Shown piece after piece: positions 46,525 to 58,844 of a DNA stretch of 64,000 nt. The translations under genes and the position numbers were made by a program. Under the pieces are notes generated by a model. It searched no databases. It was not told the DNA's origin and was given only the letters and a program-made list of their open reading frames with translations. Source of the stretch: Todiramphus chloris collaris (lineage: Eukaryota > Chordata > Aves > Coraciiformes > Alcedinidae); the NCBI GenBank assembly GCA_025345505.1, contig JANVCC010000021.1:1508450-1572449 (forward strand), given 5' to 3'. Position 1 is the first letter of the stretch. Every line of letters begins with the position of its first letter.

Positions 46525-48767
46525 GTTAGGGCACAGCATTAGATCTACTTTGGTCAACATCTTCAAGAAATATGAAGGGGTGTGAAAATGCTCCATAGAG
46601 AAACAAAAGTAATCAGATGTCTAAAAAAAGCTGCTGTATGAGGAAAGAAGAATGCAGGAATGGCACTTTTTAGTCCAGAGAAATAGTATTTTTCAAACTG
46701 GTAAAACAATACCTGCAAAAAAAGAAGGGAATGGGCAGTCCTTCATGCCCAGGTGGTTGAATAAGAGATGGATAAAAAAGCAAGTACTAGATACAAAATT
46801 ATGTGAAACATTAGGAGAAACTTTGCCATCATGCAAAGTTATGCCCTGGAACCATGTGTAGTCCTGCATGCAATATTTTTAGAACTAGATGGCCTCTTGA
46901 CAGCTTTTCAAGTCATTAGTTCTGTATTTTTCCTGAAAATATGCTGTCTCAATGCTGTCACCTAGCTTTGGGGAACACAGGGGTATCCATCCTTTTCTCC
47001 AGGTATTGGAGTTTTACCATGTTTCTATAACTTCAAGACTGGAAATTTGTGTTACTTTTTGGTAATATTTGCTTTAAATCATTTCAGTAAATAATATTTA
47101 GATGTGAATCCCACTAGGGGAGCAGAAGGGACATTTCATTCTTAATGGAAACATCTAGCACCATAAGCATTTTGAGCCCAGATGCCATTTCGACGTAGTT
47201 ATTCTTCTGTGTTGTAATTCAGCATCCAACAGGGTGGGGATCAATAGTTACCCTCATGTGCTGTTTGTCTGACTGTACAAAACACATCCCTTAGGGGCAT
47301 ACACTTAAAGTAAATGATGTTGCTAAGAAACCCATTAAAGTATGTTGTTAATTGATGATGAATAGCCTCCTAGTTATTGGGAACATTTCTTACCAGCTCT
47401 GTTTCATGTGGTGTGCAAATGAGACAACATGTACTGGTAGCTGCTGATGTCAATAACAGTGGTTATTTAAGAAGCACACACAGCAGGGAACGAGAAAGGC
47501 CACAATTATCAGATAAGGAAATTGCCTTTGTTTGCTTTGATGTTGGTAACATTATTTGGGTGACATCACAGGACTCTGTGTGACTGAAAGGAAGCGAGTG
47601 AGGAAACAGCCCAGTGAGATGGTCTGACTTCTCACGGTGAACATTTGTTTCCTTGTCACAGTCTCGGGAGCAGAAGCTGTTCTCTCCCCAGTTGCTATTT
47701 ATTCTTGGAGCAAGGTTCTGAACATAAGTAAATGCTCTGGCTAATGTTAAGTTTAAAAAATATTTTCAGCCATGCCTCCAGTGTAAAATACACTCAGAAC
47801 AGATTTCAGTAGGCTCTGTTGTCATGATTGTCCTCTTCTTAATAGAAACGTATGATGAAATGTACTCCCTTAGAAATAAATCAAACACACTGGTTGGTAC
47901 TCTCCTGCTCATTTCAGTGGGTTTCCAAAGGCTTTTTCCTTTCGCTTTTAAAACCATGACCAAAGGGGCCCTGCACCTTCTTAAGTAGGATGCAAGCACT
48001 GAGAAAAAAAAGTGAGGATTGATTAACAAAACAAAGAGTAGAGAAGAACAAAAGGTATTGAATGTTCCTGTAGTTCTCAAGATTTGTAGGAAATTCTGAA
48101 AGGGAAAGGGTTTTGTGGAAAGTGTTTGGCATCTGAATAGGGAGTGGCTGCATATCTGACCCCTTTTCTGATTTTTTTCTCTGCTGAAATGCTATGTGCT
48201 GTAGAAGAGCTTGCATAAAGACTGACTAATGGATTGTGAGCTCTTGCAACATGTCCTGTCCTGAAACTACTTCTTGCTGAAAGTTATGCATAAGTAACAG
48301 GAAAAGAATCACGGTTTATTATTTATTATTAAGGCAAAGTAGAGATAGGAGAAGGGGTAGGCAGATCTTTACACTCCTTTGCTATGGTGCAGATTCTTAC
48401 GCTGGTCAAACATCCCGTTCTATACTGTTACCAAAAAAAAAAACCCAACAAAACCCAAAGAAACTACAGAAGATGTTCTGTTGAAAGACCAGCTGTTGTG
48501 GAGGGGTTTGCCCAGAGGCGCTCCAGCAGAAAATGCTGCTGTGCTCAGGCCCTTACCTGAGAGTAATGGCCAGTTCTATAACGAAACCAGCTGCCATCGA
48601 CAGGGTTTTCTCAGCCATGTGAATGAGACCAGGTAAAGCATCAATTATTTGCACACACACTTTCCCTATGCCTGAAATACTTCTGCTTTTCATAAGCTGC
48701 CTCCTATGCTCCAGTTTTGTTGTAAGAGCTCATGGTATGTATATTTAAATATGTGATTCTAGCATTT
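46525..48767. other. Unique non-coding DNA
   Basis: No repeat family recognised. A 68-codon plus-strand frame at 47377-47583 lies in a stretch with a GATA-type core (atcagataagg) and is not protein-like enough to call. A-run at about 48432-48444. Confidence 0.45.
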
Positions 48768-50219
48768 TCACAAATCATGGAATTGTCAAGGTTGGAAAAC
48801 ACCTTTAACATCATCGAGTCCAACCATTAGTCCTACTCTACCAAGTCCACCACTAAGCCATAGTCACAAACACCAGACCTATCTGGCTTTTAACACCTCC
48901 AGGGATAGTGACTCAACAACCTCCCAGGGCAGACTGTTCCAATGCCTGACAACCCTTTCAGTGAAAGAATTTTTCCTAATGTCCAGTCTAAACCTCCTCT
49001 GGTGCAGCTTGAGGCCATTCCCTCTTGTTCTCTCACTACCTGGGAGAAGACACCAGTACCTACCTCTCTACAACCTAAAGAAGGTAGTTGTTGAGAAAGA
49101 GGATGTCTCCCCTTAGCCTCCTTTTCTTCACACTAAATAGCTTCAATTCCTTCAGCTGCTCCTCAGCAGACATGTTCTCCAGACCCTGCACCAGCTTCAT
49201 TGCCCTTCTCTGGACCCACTCCAGCACCTCAAGCTCTTTCTTGTATTGAGGTGCCCAAAACTGAACCCAGTTCTCAAGCTGTGGCCTCACCAGTGCCAAG
49301 TACAGAGGGACAACCACCTCTCCACTCCTGTTGGCCACACTATTTCTAATACAACCCAGGATGCCCTTGGCCTCCTTGGCCACCTGGGCACACTGCTGTC
49401 TCATATTCAGCTACTTGTAGATCAGCACCCCCAAGTCCCTTTTCTGCCAGGCAGCTTTTCCTCCACTCCTCTCCAAGCCTGCAGTGTTGCCTGGGGTTGT
49501 TGTGACCCAAGTACAGGACGTCTGGGCTTCAACACGGCCAAGAGGTAGCCCATCGATCCAGCCTGTCCAAGTCCCTCTGTAGAATCTTCCTGCCCTCAAG
49601 AAGATCAACATTCCCTCCCAATTCGGTGTCATCTGCACACATGCTGAGGGTGCTCTTCATCCAGATTATTGATAAAGATGTTAAACAAAAGTAGTCCCGA
49701 TACTGAGCCCTGAGGAATGTCACTTGTGACCAGCTGCCAGCTAAATGTAACTCCATTCCCACCAGTCTTTGGGGCCAGCCATCCAGCAAATGTTTTACCC
49801 AGCAGAGTGTTCCCCCATCCAAGTCACGAGCAGCCAGGTTTTTTTCATAAAGATGCTGTGGGAAACAGTTTCAAAGGCTTTAAGGAAGTCCAGGTAGATG
49901 ACATCCACAGCCCTGTCCTCATCCACTTAGCAGGTCATTTGTCAAAGGAGGAGATGAGGTTGGTCAAACAGGACCTGCCTTTCATAAACCCATGGCCTGA
50001 TCCCCTGGTTGTCCTGTACATGGTGTGTAATGGCACTCAGGATGATCGGCTCCATGACCTTCCCTGGCACCAAGGTCACACTGACAGGTCTGTAGTTGCC
50101 ATGATACTCCTTTTGGCCTTTTTTTGTAGATGGGTCTCACATTTGCTACCCTCCAGTCCACTGGGACCTCCCCAGTTAACCAAGACTGCTAGTAAATGAT
50201 GGAGAGATGCTTGGTGAGC
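48768..50219 (-). mobile_element. CR1 LINE, longest copy in window (about 1.45 kb)
   Basis: Plus-strand start is a decayed tail (ttcacaaatcatggaattg) followed by 'aacatcatcgagtccaacc'. It then covers the ORF2 C-terminus, post-RT region, RT palm and the segment upstream of motif A ('gtccaggtagatgacatcc', 'gacctgcctttcataaaccc', 'ccatgaccttccctggcacc'), ending at 'gagatgcttggtgagca'. The coding frame is broken into at least three pieces. The frame at 49075-49404 reads [20 protein letters not shown] and [20 protein letters not shown]. The frame at 49529-49822 keeps [16 protein letters not shown], so the catalytic Asp pair persists despite the breaks. It is an old, inactive copy. Confidence 0.96.
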
Positions 50220-53200
50220 AAAAAAAGTTATCAAATGCTGCTACCTAACTTCATTCATGTGGTCTTTCTTCTGCCAAATACTCACCAAGACCTAGTTTGG
50301 TTCCCCATATCTTTCTGGGTAGTAAATTTTTATAGTTAATAGAGGGTTCATCCAACAAATTGTGTTGTTAATCACTATTCTTCATTTTGTTTTCAAAAAA
50401 ACCTACAACAGTTACACGAACTAGAAGCAGAGAACACAACAGGATTTAAATGAAACATGACATAAATCATACCTACACCTGTACCAACATTTTCTCACAT
50501 AAGAGTATTCTGACAGCTCTAAGAATACTGTGTGTCTGTCTTACTATATGTTGGCCAATGATTTGTAAACAAAAATGAGACCTGTTTTAAGGAATTATCA
50601 GCAACTCATCTTACATTTTCTGCTTGTCCTTATCCCTAGTTTAAATTGGCATGAATCGTTTATTCCAATGTCATCCGATCTGTAAGAAAATGCAGTGAAA
50701 AAACCTAATAATATAACACAAAACATTTCATGTAAATCTTTTCAGACAGCAAATACTGTGTTGAGGAGCATGGGAGAACCCAGCTGTGGAAGTAAAAGGA
50801 GAAAGTTTATTTCTAAAATTAAAAAAAAAAAAAAAGAAAGTCCATTGATGCAACTTATGACAAAGTTTTTGGAAAGGAACTTCAGGTTTTTAGGCATTTC
50901 TTTCGGTTTACAAAGATTAATAGATGTATTTATCTGATCTTAATAAAATGCTTTTAATCTTTCTTCTCTCGGAAATTTGTGAGATTTGTTTAATTTTAGT
51001 TTTGGACAGACTTCAGTATTTGGGGAGGATTGATTCTGAATGTCTAGGTGTCTCTCTTAAGTCTTGAATTACGGAAGCCAAATCAGCATTGAGAGGAGAA
51101 CAATAGGTCCTTAGTGCTAAGCAGAGACAATGTTGGAGGGTTATTAAAATCCTATCATTTATATTACTTCCAATCTGATGGGTTTTTTAATACAAGTTCT
51201 GTGATCAAGAATACATATTTGTAGAGCTGAGCTTTCAAAAGCTAAGCAGAAACCTGTTAAGTTATAGTGTAGTAGACATATTTTATAGAATCCTTTCAGT
51301 TCTCCTCCATATTGCAAAGAAAAACAATACAAATATAACAAATTCAGTGTTTCAAAATAAAATAAAAAAAAATCGGTCAAGCATTCCCCAAGAAGAAGAG
51401 TGTTTATAGGTCTTCTTTATGATGAATTTATTTAAGTGTGTTTGACAGGCCAACACTGTCTATCCAGAGCAGAGGTTTCTGCATTCAGTGACTTCTTCCA
51501 ACACAGCAAAGGCAGGTCAGAGTCACCTGGATCTCTGCACTCAGTCATTTTAGTAAACTTGAATTTTCAAGGTAAGCTCTGGGGACTGCCACCGTTGAGT
51601 CTGTGCACAATACTCAGCATTTCAGATGTGTAGGGATTTTTCTTATATATATATGGAAGTAAAATGATACTAGTTACTAATCTTTTTTTACTATCCAAAG
51701 GACATTTTGCACATTTAGAACACACAAAATAGTTTTGTCCAGCGTCCATGGTTTTTGTTTCTGCTTCAAATGGAGCAGAAATAACATCATTTTCAAACTT
51801 TGCACCTGTTAATCTCAAAATAGAGACTGCACGTAGAAGACAACAATCCTATTGTCAGGTAACTTCAGGCAGCATTAACTCTGGAAAACTACAAAAAAAA
51901 ATCTACTTATGAGGATTAATTTTGGTTTAGCTCTTTGACAAAGTAGTTTATCAATTAAGCTCTGTCCTGAAGCTAACGTTCAGTTTAGAGTAAGAGCTGC
52001 AGTAACCACTTACCACAAAGACGATTTTGTTTCACTATGAACACATAAGGAACAGCTTTGCAACAGAAATATGTTCCATCATTTCCCACGGCCTCTTCCC
52101 TTGAAACAGCTCTTATAATATGTGTATCAGTCCAAGTAAGTCATTGTCATGTTTAATCAAAGATTAGAAGAAAACTTAATTTCATCATCCCTCTCCCCTC
52201 AAATATATCTCTGGGTCAACAGTGTAGGAAACCAGAGTTATTAACTAGATGATGAAGGAATTCTGCCAAGAACAGTACATGACTGCTCCCATGAGATCTC
52301 TAAATACCACTAATACTTTCTTCAGTAAAATTAATCCCTGTTCATTAATGCAAAACACTAAGCAAAATCTGAATGATTTAACCTGGCAGGCGAGCCCTTC
52401 TGGCCACACAGCTTTACTGTATTCCAGGATTGGAAATCTGGGGCTTCGGAAATTCAGATTCTTATAAAGGTTTTTCCATTCCTTCCAGTTACCACCTCCT
52501 GATTCCTAGTCAGAAAAAAAAAAAAAAACATAAAACCAAAAAACAAACCCAAAACCACCTCATTTTCTAGGAGCTGTGGAGGTATGGACAATTTCACATA
52601 CAGAGCTCCAGTCTGGAGAGTGAGGTGCAGCGGCTGCGTGTTTGAAGAGGAGCTGTGAAGAAGGCTTTCCTCGTCTGGAGACAAAAATGTTCAGTCAATG
52701 GAGCTGGCCAGCAAGACGCAATGTGAAAGGTTCATACTGGCAGCCCGGTTCCTGCAGATTTCTTTCACCCCCTCCGAGGGCTGCTTGCTGACTATGAATA
52801 TTTTCTGTTCTTTTCTTTTCAAAATGGAAATATAAAGGGCACATAAAATGCCCATTAAAATGTCTGTGCCATTGACCACTGGCTTTGCTTCACCCCATGG
52901 AACCTGGTCTGAGGCAGCCAGGGCAAAACAGTGTGCCCTATACACCGAGATTGGCAGGATGATGCTGAGAAGATGCCCGTTTGTTTTGTATCTTTAAATT
53001 TCTTTTTTTGTGTGTTTTTTGGGGTTTTTTGTTTGTTTGTTTGTTTGTTTGTTTTGTGTTTTTTTAATTATTTTTTTTCTTTCGGTAGTACCAGAGCTTT
53101 CATGCCACTTGCAATTTTTCTCCCATTGTTTTCTCCACAGCTGCTGTGCAGATTCCTATGGGGCTGAGGCTTTCCTATGAGAAAGCTAGCAAGCCACCCA

Positions 53201-53591
53201 CCAACATTTCCACTTCAATCTTCCCTTCTAATATTCTTTGCCTCACTGTCTGACACATTGCAAGCTCTTAACTTTCCATCTGTACCTCAGCAGAGCCAGT
53301 GAAAATCAAAGCATGTAGCTTGCACAGCTGTGACACTGCATCAGTCAAGTACACGCAGATCCCTTGCAGGCTTGTGACTTGAATGAAGAAGCAATGCTTG
53401 CTCTTAAATCAGCTACTCCACTCATATTTTGGGGAAGGAGCCCATACTGAAAAATGCAGTAATCTACTTCTCCCATGGCTAGCATTTAGCTGTTGATGGC
53501 ACGTAGTTATGTTCTGCTCCATTCAAGAAAGTTTATATGTCTATGGGGATGACGAATTCAAGTCCACTCCTTTTAACGACTTCTTTTTCTG
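50220..53591. other. Unique non-coding DNA with simple repeats
   Basis: No interspersed repeat recognised. A-run at about 50819-50836. A-rich stretch at about 52508-52555. The (TTTG)n tract at about 53008-53085 is listed separately. No protein-like frame found. Confidence 0.45.
53008..53085. repeat. (TTTG)n simple repeat
   Basis: A T-rich tract with six consecutive TTTG-type units (gtttgtttgtttgtttg) flanked by T-runs. The 78-codon plus-strand frame over it (52931-53167) has a Phe/Cys/Val-rich low-complexity core and is not a gene. Confidence 0.9.
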
Positions 53592-53611
53592 TTTATTTAT
53601 TTATTTATTTA
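53592..53611. repeat. (TTTA)5 microsatellite
   Basis: Five TTTA units immediately adjoin the tail end of the following inverted CR1. It may have grown from the CR1 tail or been the insertion target. Confidence 0.95.
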
Positions 53612-53612
53612 T

Positions 53613-54160
53613 GCCAGTGGTTGGAAGGGACCTCTAGAGATCATTGAGTCCAATCCCCCTGCCAGAGCAGGATCACCCAGGGCAGCCCACACAGGAACAG
53701 AGCCAGGAGGGTTTTGAAAACCTCCAGAGGAGACTCTACCACCTCTCTGGGCAGCCTGTTCCAGGCTCTGTCACTCTCACAGCAAAGAAGTTTCTCCTCA
53801 TGTTGAGGTGGAACCTTCTATGATCAAGTTTATACCTGTTATTTCTTGTCCTATTACTGGGCACTACAGAAAAGAGATTGGCCCCTTCCATTTGACACCC
53901 ACCCCTCGGATATTTATAGACATTAATTATATCCCCTCTCAGTCTTCTCCTCTCAAGATTAAACACCCCCAATTCCATCAGTCTTTCTTCATAGGGGAGA
54001 TGCTCAAGTCCCTTAATCATCCTTGTAGCCTCTGTTGGACTCTCTCCAGTAGATCCTTGTCTCTCTTAAACTGGGGAGCCCAAAACTGGACACAGTATTC
54101 CAGATATTCACTAGGACAGAGTAAAGGGGGAGGAGAACCTCCCTAGACCTGCTTTCAGAA
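53613..54160 (-). mobile_element. CR1 LINE, 3' fragment
   Basis: The plus strand begins 'ggttggaagggacctctaga' and 'gatcattgagtccaatcccc', then 'gggcagcccacacaggaac', 'ctctgggcagcctgttccag', 'ggatatttatagacattaat' and 'aactggacacagtattcc', truncated after 'gaacctccctagacctgct'. It shares the TATAAATATC-type block with 12425-12843. The minus-strand frame at 53736-54020 is open for 94 codons (YEERLMELGVFNLERRRLRG, NLFSVVPSNRTRNNRYKLDH). The octamer tail itself is missing, replaced by (TTTA)n. Confidence 0.95.
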
Positions 54161-55143
54161 TATTATTTACACTTGACTGTAGCAATTTAGTGAGATCTTT
54201 GCTTGTCCTGTCACCATTTGGCTTACCACATCCATAGAACTGTTTCAGAAGTATCATCCAATAAACAAACTTTTTTTGCTCCTTCAGATTCCACCACCCT
54301 GCTGATAGATCTTATCTTCCAGCTTGTACGCTCTTTCTAGCAGTGATTCTCATTTCCTAAGTGTAGTGGCTAGTACCAAAAGCTGTTTGTGACTTTACTG
54401 ATGTTCTCCGTGATTCTATCCCACTGATTCCACCACCCAGGGATCTCCTAGTGCACCCCATTGCATCTGCTCAGCCTCCACACTAGACTTACCTCCTTGT
54501 GCAAACCAACATTATGAGGCAGGTGGGAGCACATGTGACTGACTTTGTCCTGTCATCCAGCAATGTGACCCTAACCTGGACCAGAGAATAGTGGTAATGG
54601 TAATAATAATAATCATAGTACCAATAATACAGATGTAGTCTAAGGAATGTGATCCTTTAAGTTTTGCTAGGCACTGCTGATGAGAAGTTACTCATTTCCA
54701 GTGTAGAATCCCTTATTCCCAATGACTTTTCCCTTCTCTTTGAGAATTCCTCATCTCAAAAAAAAAAAGATTTTTACATATTGAGGTGGTAATGTCATTA
54801 AAATAAGCACATAGATAAAAAGAATACATCAGCAATCTTTTTCCAGCCCCCAAATACAGGTTTTTTCCTACATAAAGTTTGCAATGGCTATTGCTGTATT
54901 TAAAGGCAATTTCAACAGCTACTTCATGGCAAAATTTATCAGGGAAATGTAACTATAGTTGGATGAGCATTTTAACCTTGTTCTGTTATTTCTCTTTTCT
55001 TGATCATGACAGGTAGAGAAAAAACAGGGCTGAAATTAAGTGCAAAAAGCTACCAACTTTTAAATCTGTGAATGTTATTGGAAGATAGGAGTCAGGACTC
55101 ACTGTTAGTTACATTAAAGCATAGCATTGAATTTTTCATTAGC
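54161..55143. other. Unique non-coding DNA
   Basis: No repeat family recognised. There is a short TAA/TGG-rich stretch near 54592-54625 and an A-run at about 54760-54769. Confidence 0.45.
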
Positions 55144-55665
55144 CTACAAGATTAAATAATTCACCAGGAGGAAGGGGAACCAGAACAACTGCAACTCTTC
55201 AGCCACTTCAGTACAAACTTTCCTTTCTCCTGAACTCACACGCAGGAAAAGAGACTTATCCTCAGCCAGCTTGGTGTACCGGATGGAACTTGTTCTTTGC
55301 TTCTTCTGAAGACCTTCAGCTATGTACAAAAATGTATAACACCTCAGGGCCTCTGAGGCTGAAACCCAGGTGGTCTGTGTCCCTGGTGCTGCCTTAAGCA
55401 GCCAGCTGGAGGGCTGCTGTGGTGTGTGTAGATGGTCCTGGGTGTATTTAAGTGCTCTGAACAGAGTGGAGATGCTGCAAGCAGAAGGTGGGAGGAAGGT
55501 GCTGTGGAAAACTGCACCACCGTGTGAAAACTGCTCTCCTGGGAGGTCAGCGAGTAGGATCTGAGACATCCAGAGGGGATCTGAAGGCCTCTGAGGACGG
55601 CAGAAAAGCCGCTTCAAATCAAACAGCAAACGCCAGATTAAATTGTTCGGCAAATGGAGCACCAA
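55144..55665 (-). other. Doubtful 173-codon open frame
   Basis: This is the longest frame outside an identified mobile element or low-complexity tract. The peptide starts MVLHLPNNLIWRLLFDL and ends FWFPFLLVNYLIL, with no domain, signal peptide or conserved motif that I recognise, and no supporting promoter or splice sites. A single frame of this length is within what chance allows in 64 kb of moderate GC. I list it for completeness and think it is probably not a gene. Confidence 0.12.
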
Positions 55666-56966
55666 CCTGACATTAGGCTAGGAAAGCACATATGATTTGG
55701 CAAAAATCCTACACTCTAAGAAAAACCAAAAGAAGCTCTCACTGTAAATCTTCCAGGAAGTATCTCACTAATATCTTGCCTCCATTTAAGCCAGCACTGG
55801 AATACCTGTCAGACCGTGGCTTCATAGGCATAAGGAAAATTAACACAGACTTCAATTTTACAGCACTTGTGGTAGACACTCAGGTCCCATTTTTAAGGAA
55901 CTTGAAAATGCATCTCAAGGGAGGAAACCTTTTGCAAGCATCCTTTGGACAGCTGCTGAGATAATCGAGGCAGTGCTGCGACTTCTCTCGTGTATCAGGT
56001 GCTCAGCTCTTTCTCCCACTCTAGATGCAGCTATTTTACCTTACAGACTTACAAAAGGTTATTGATTTCGAGCCTTTGCTAAGGCCCACGTGACAACAAC
56101 ATGATTAACTTCATTCAAAAGAATGTTTTCATAAACACTTACTAAAATTCCTGCTTTTTGTGCATGCATTTTATCAACTGGAAATTGGCAAAAAAAAGGT
56201 GATGATGGAAATTAATTTCCCTGAGGAATCATTAAGTCTTCCTCCTCCCATTTCTCCCCTCCCTCTTCGTTCATGAACTCTAGTACTGGAAGCTTTCAAT
56301 TGTCTAGATTGTCAGTTTTTGACACCTTAATCTCCTCTGACGAGCCAGGTATCTGAGAAGCAGAGCATCTGAATATCAAACACTGAACGTCTTTGGATGT
56401 CCATTATGCACAAACCAGCTGCAGCTCGGCCACAGTTTACATCAGTGTTTACATCATGTCCTAACCCCTCTCCTGCTCTTCATGGTGGAGATGCATAGCT
56501 CCATCAGCTTCCCCAAAGTTATTCTCTTCCCTTCTTTCTGATTTGAAAGTCAGGATTTCATCATCTGCAAAATTTATCTGTACCAGAAAACCCAGGCAGC
56601 CACAAAAGCAAATCCTGGTACAAATTGTGCACTGATATCAGTGTATTTCTGGTCAGATCAGTTTGCTCCCCTGATATCAACAGAGTTTGCTGGTTTTCAC
56701 TGGAACAGAAGCTGTTTTTTTCTTCTTATACAGACTATGGCAGACCTTGTCCTCCCACTGGGAACATCTAGAGCCAAACCTATAGGTTTTTACTCTGGAT
56801 GATACCAATCAAACCTATATTACATTGGTGCCGTTGTGTTATAATGAAATCTAGACTGGTTGAAATGAACCCAGGAATCCCCAGGAGGCTGGGAACAGAA
56901 TAGCAATAGGTATGAAAGGAGACGGGCAGCCTTGGTCGTGCAACTTCTGTAATGAAAATGCTTATG
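55666..56966. other. Unique DNA with candidate conserved block
   Basis: From about 55960 to 56230 the DNA keeps CpGs (ataatcgaggc, gctgcgacttctctcgtg, gatttcgagcc) and has a palindromic E-box CACGTG at 56087-56092 plus ATTA cores. It may be a regulatory element, but this is inference. No repeat family is recognised elsewhere, and frames up to 90 codons are not protein-like. Confidence 0.35.
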
Positions 56967-56967
56967 G

Positions 56968-56972
56968 GAGAA
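56968..56972. repeat. Candidate left target-site duplication of LTR
   Basis: gagaa immediately before TGTCATGG. The same five bases follow the proposed other end of the LTR at 58074-58078. Five bases alone are weak evidence; the position next to TG...CA termini is what makes it notable. Confidence 0.45.
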
Positions 56973-58073
56973 TGTCATGGAGGCACCCACAAGACAGATA
57001 GTAGCAGCTACCCCAAAATAAGGATTTATTGTAACCAAAGTTATTCAGAGCTCTTTCTGACAAAATAAAATTACAAGTTCAGATATCAGTTGGGATTTTA
57101 CTACTACACAACTAATTCCTAAGCTTTAAGGAATATTCTTTCTAGAATATGCACACACTCACTCATAAAGGGAAAAAACCTCTCACATGAGGGTACCCAA
57201 AGGGGGGCTTTCACATAAAGGGGGAGAGGTCTCACTCAAGGATCTATCCAAATGAAATATTCACTCACCAAAGCAGGGATAAGGCTCACTTAATCTACAA
57301 AAGTATCCTTGGATCGAATTATAGAATAGTTCTGGCTGGAAGAGACCTTCAAGATCATCAAGTCCAGCCTTACTCCCAGCCCTATCAAACCCACTAAACC
57401 ATGTCCCTAAGCACAACATCCAACCGCCTCTTCAACACCTCCAGGGATGGGGACTCCACCACCTCCCTGGGCAGCCCATTCCAGTGCCTGACAACCCTTT
57501 CTGGAAAGAAATGCTTCCTGAGATCCAGCCTGAACCTCCCCTGGGTCAACTTCAGGCCATTGCCTCTTGTTCTGTCCCTTGTCACCAGGGAGCACAGACC
57601 AACTCCCACCTTGCTACAGCTTCCCTTCAGGTAGTTGTAGAGGGCAATAAGGTCTCCCCTCAGCCTTCTCATCTCCAGGCCAAACAACCTCAGATCCCTC
57701 AGCCTTTCCTCATAAAGTCATCAGGATAGCATCCAGTACATTCAAGGAGATGGTACAGCTGCATGGCTTGCTTGCTCCAGCTCAAGGGAACCAACCCAAA
57801 CCTGCTCTCTGGGGGAACTCCATTTACACCCAGGTTGACTGTGCACTATGGTCATTGTAACACATTGAGGGCAAGCCCAGGACAAAGGAAGGCTAAGAGC
57901 CTGGACCCTGAGGTGCTGGTTGATCACCCTGAGGCATGGTTTGATGGCTATGAGCTGCTGAACAGATTTTTTTATCAGGTGTCTGGCAAGCGATGGCCTT
58001 AATTCCATTTTTGTCTTTTTGTCGGGGTGGTTGCACCTGGGACAAAGAAGAATGAAGAAACATCCTCAAAACA
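56973..58073 (-). mobile_element. Probable solo LTR split by a CR1
   Basis: The plus-strand left end is TGTCATGGAGGCACC. On the minus strand this is an LTR 3' terminus (gcctccatgaca) about 50 bp after a polyadenylation signal (acaataaatcctta). The proposed other end is at 58072-58073 (minus strand TGTTTTGAGGATG). TG...CA termini and a gagaa duplication on both sides support this. Subtracting the inserted CR1 (57317-57716) leaves about 700 bp, a plausible LTR length. The part right of the CR1 (57717-58073) does not itself look diagnostic, so the right boundary is the weaker one. No viral coding region is adjacent. Confidence 0.5.
57317..57716 (-). mobile_element. CR1 LINE, young-looking 3' fragment
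   Basis: Plus-strand tail (aattatagaatagttctgg), then the same sequence as the copy at 35177 with about 22 differences over 390 bp, truncated after 'agcctttcctcataaa'. On the minus strand the ORF2 C-terminus is open (57394-57687), ending [11 protein letters not shown] at the natural stop. It appears to have inserted into the LTR at 56973-58073 and is therefore younger than that LTR. Confidence 0.97.
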
Positions 58074-58078
58074 GAGAA
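58074..58078. repeat. Candidate right target-site duplication of LTR
   Basis: gagaa directly after the terminal CA of the proposed LTR, matching 56968-56972. Confidence 0.45.
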
Positions 58079-58190
58079 ACAAGCAACCACTTGTATTTGG
58101 TTGAATAAAAGCAGGAGTCGGTTACTAATTACCCGGCTTGTTTGATAGGTACTGTGCATGCAGTGCCTGTGACGGAGCTGCTGTACTATC

Positions 58191-58403
58191 AACCTCAACA
58201 TGAGGAGAAAATTCTTCACTGTGAGGTGACAAAGACTGGCCCAGGCTGCCCAGAGAGGCTGTGGAGTCTCCTTCTCTGCAGACTTTCCAATCCCACCTGG
58301 ATCTGTTCCTGTGTGGGCTGCCCTGGGTGATCCTGCTTTGGCAGGGGGCTTAGACTAGATGATCTCCAGAGGTCCCTTCCATCCCTACCATTCAGTGATT
58401 ATG
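58191..58403 (+). mobile_element. CR1 LINE, short 3' fragment
   Basis: It starts 'aacctcaacatgaggagaaa' and continues 'ggctgcccagagaggctgtg', 'cccacctggatctgttcctg' and 'gactagatgatctccagagg', with a degraded tail (cattcagtgattatgtgaa). It belongs to the same broad group as 8908-9608 and 53613-54160. It is too short to hold coding sequence of note. Confidence 0.94.
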
Positions 58404-58802
58404 TGAAAGCTGAGAGTTGTCTTTGTCTTGGGCTGCACTTGGAGAAGAGGGCCATCGTGGGAGGCCATTGTACTGGCTTTCTTGAAGCAAGACTCTTTAA
58501 ATAGCTCTTACATAGTCCTGTAGATCGGATCTGCCAGAATAGCGCAAGACACAAGGCTTCCCCTCTGCAATTACAGGAGTATAAAGGACTGGGTTGCTTC
58601 TCTGCTGTAATTTTCATGTATTTCCAGATATTTTGTTGTGCATTTTCATTAGTGATAGTGTAACTATTTTCCAGACAAGGCTGTTGTTAACCGTTAGTGT
58701 ACCTGTGAGGTCCTGGACCAGCTTCTGGCTGTGCACTTGTGTCTGTTACAGGGATACCTGGATGGCAAGGTGAGCCCTGCCAACATTACATTTTAATTTC
58801 AG
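58404..58802. other. Unique non-coding DNA
   Basis: No feature recognised except splice-like signals close to the candidate micro-exon that follows. Confidence 0.45.
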
Positions 58803-58844
58803 AATCAGTCACAAAAGAAAAGAAAGAAAGAATATTTTAAGAAG
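58803..58844 (+). other. Possible 42-nt micro-exon
   Basis: A good acceptor (cattacattttaatttcag, ending 58802) precedes 42 nt that end in a full consensus donor (aag|gtaagtat, from 58845). The length is a multiple of three. One frame reads NQSQKKRKKEYFKK, a very basic, nuclear-localisation-like peptide; a second frame is open and the third has a stop. Its A/G richness makes it a plausible purine-rich exonic enhancer but also low-complexity noise. No partner exon was found, so confidence is low. Confidence 0.22.

Noticed and set aside
58752-58769. 18-nt splice-flanked segment (GYLDGK)
   Set aside because: Only 33 bp separate it from the next exon-like segment, too short for a vertebrate intron, and 18 nt is easily a chance find.
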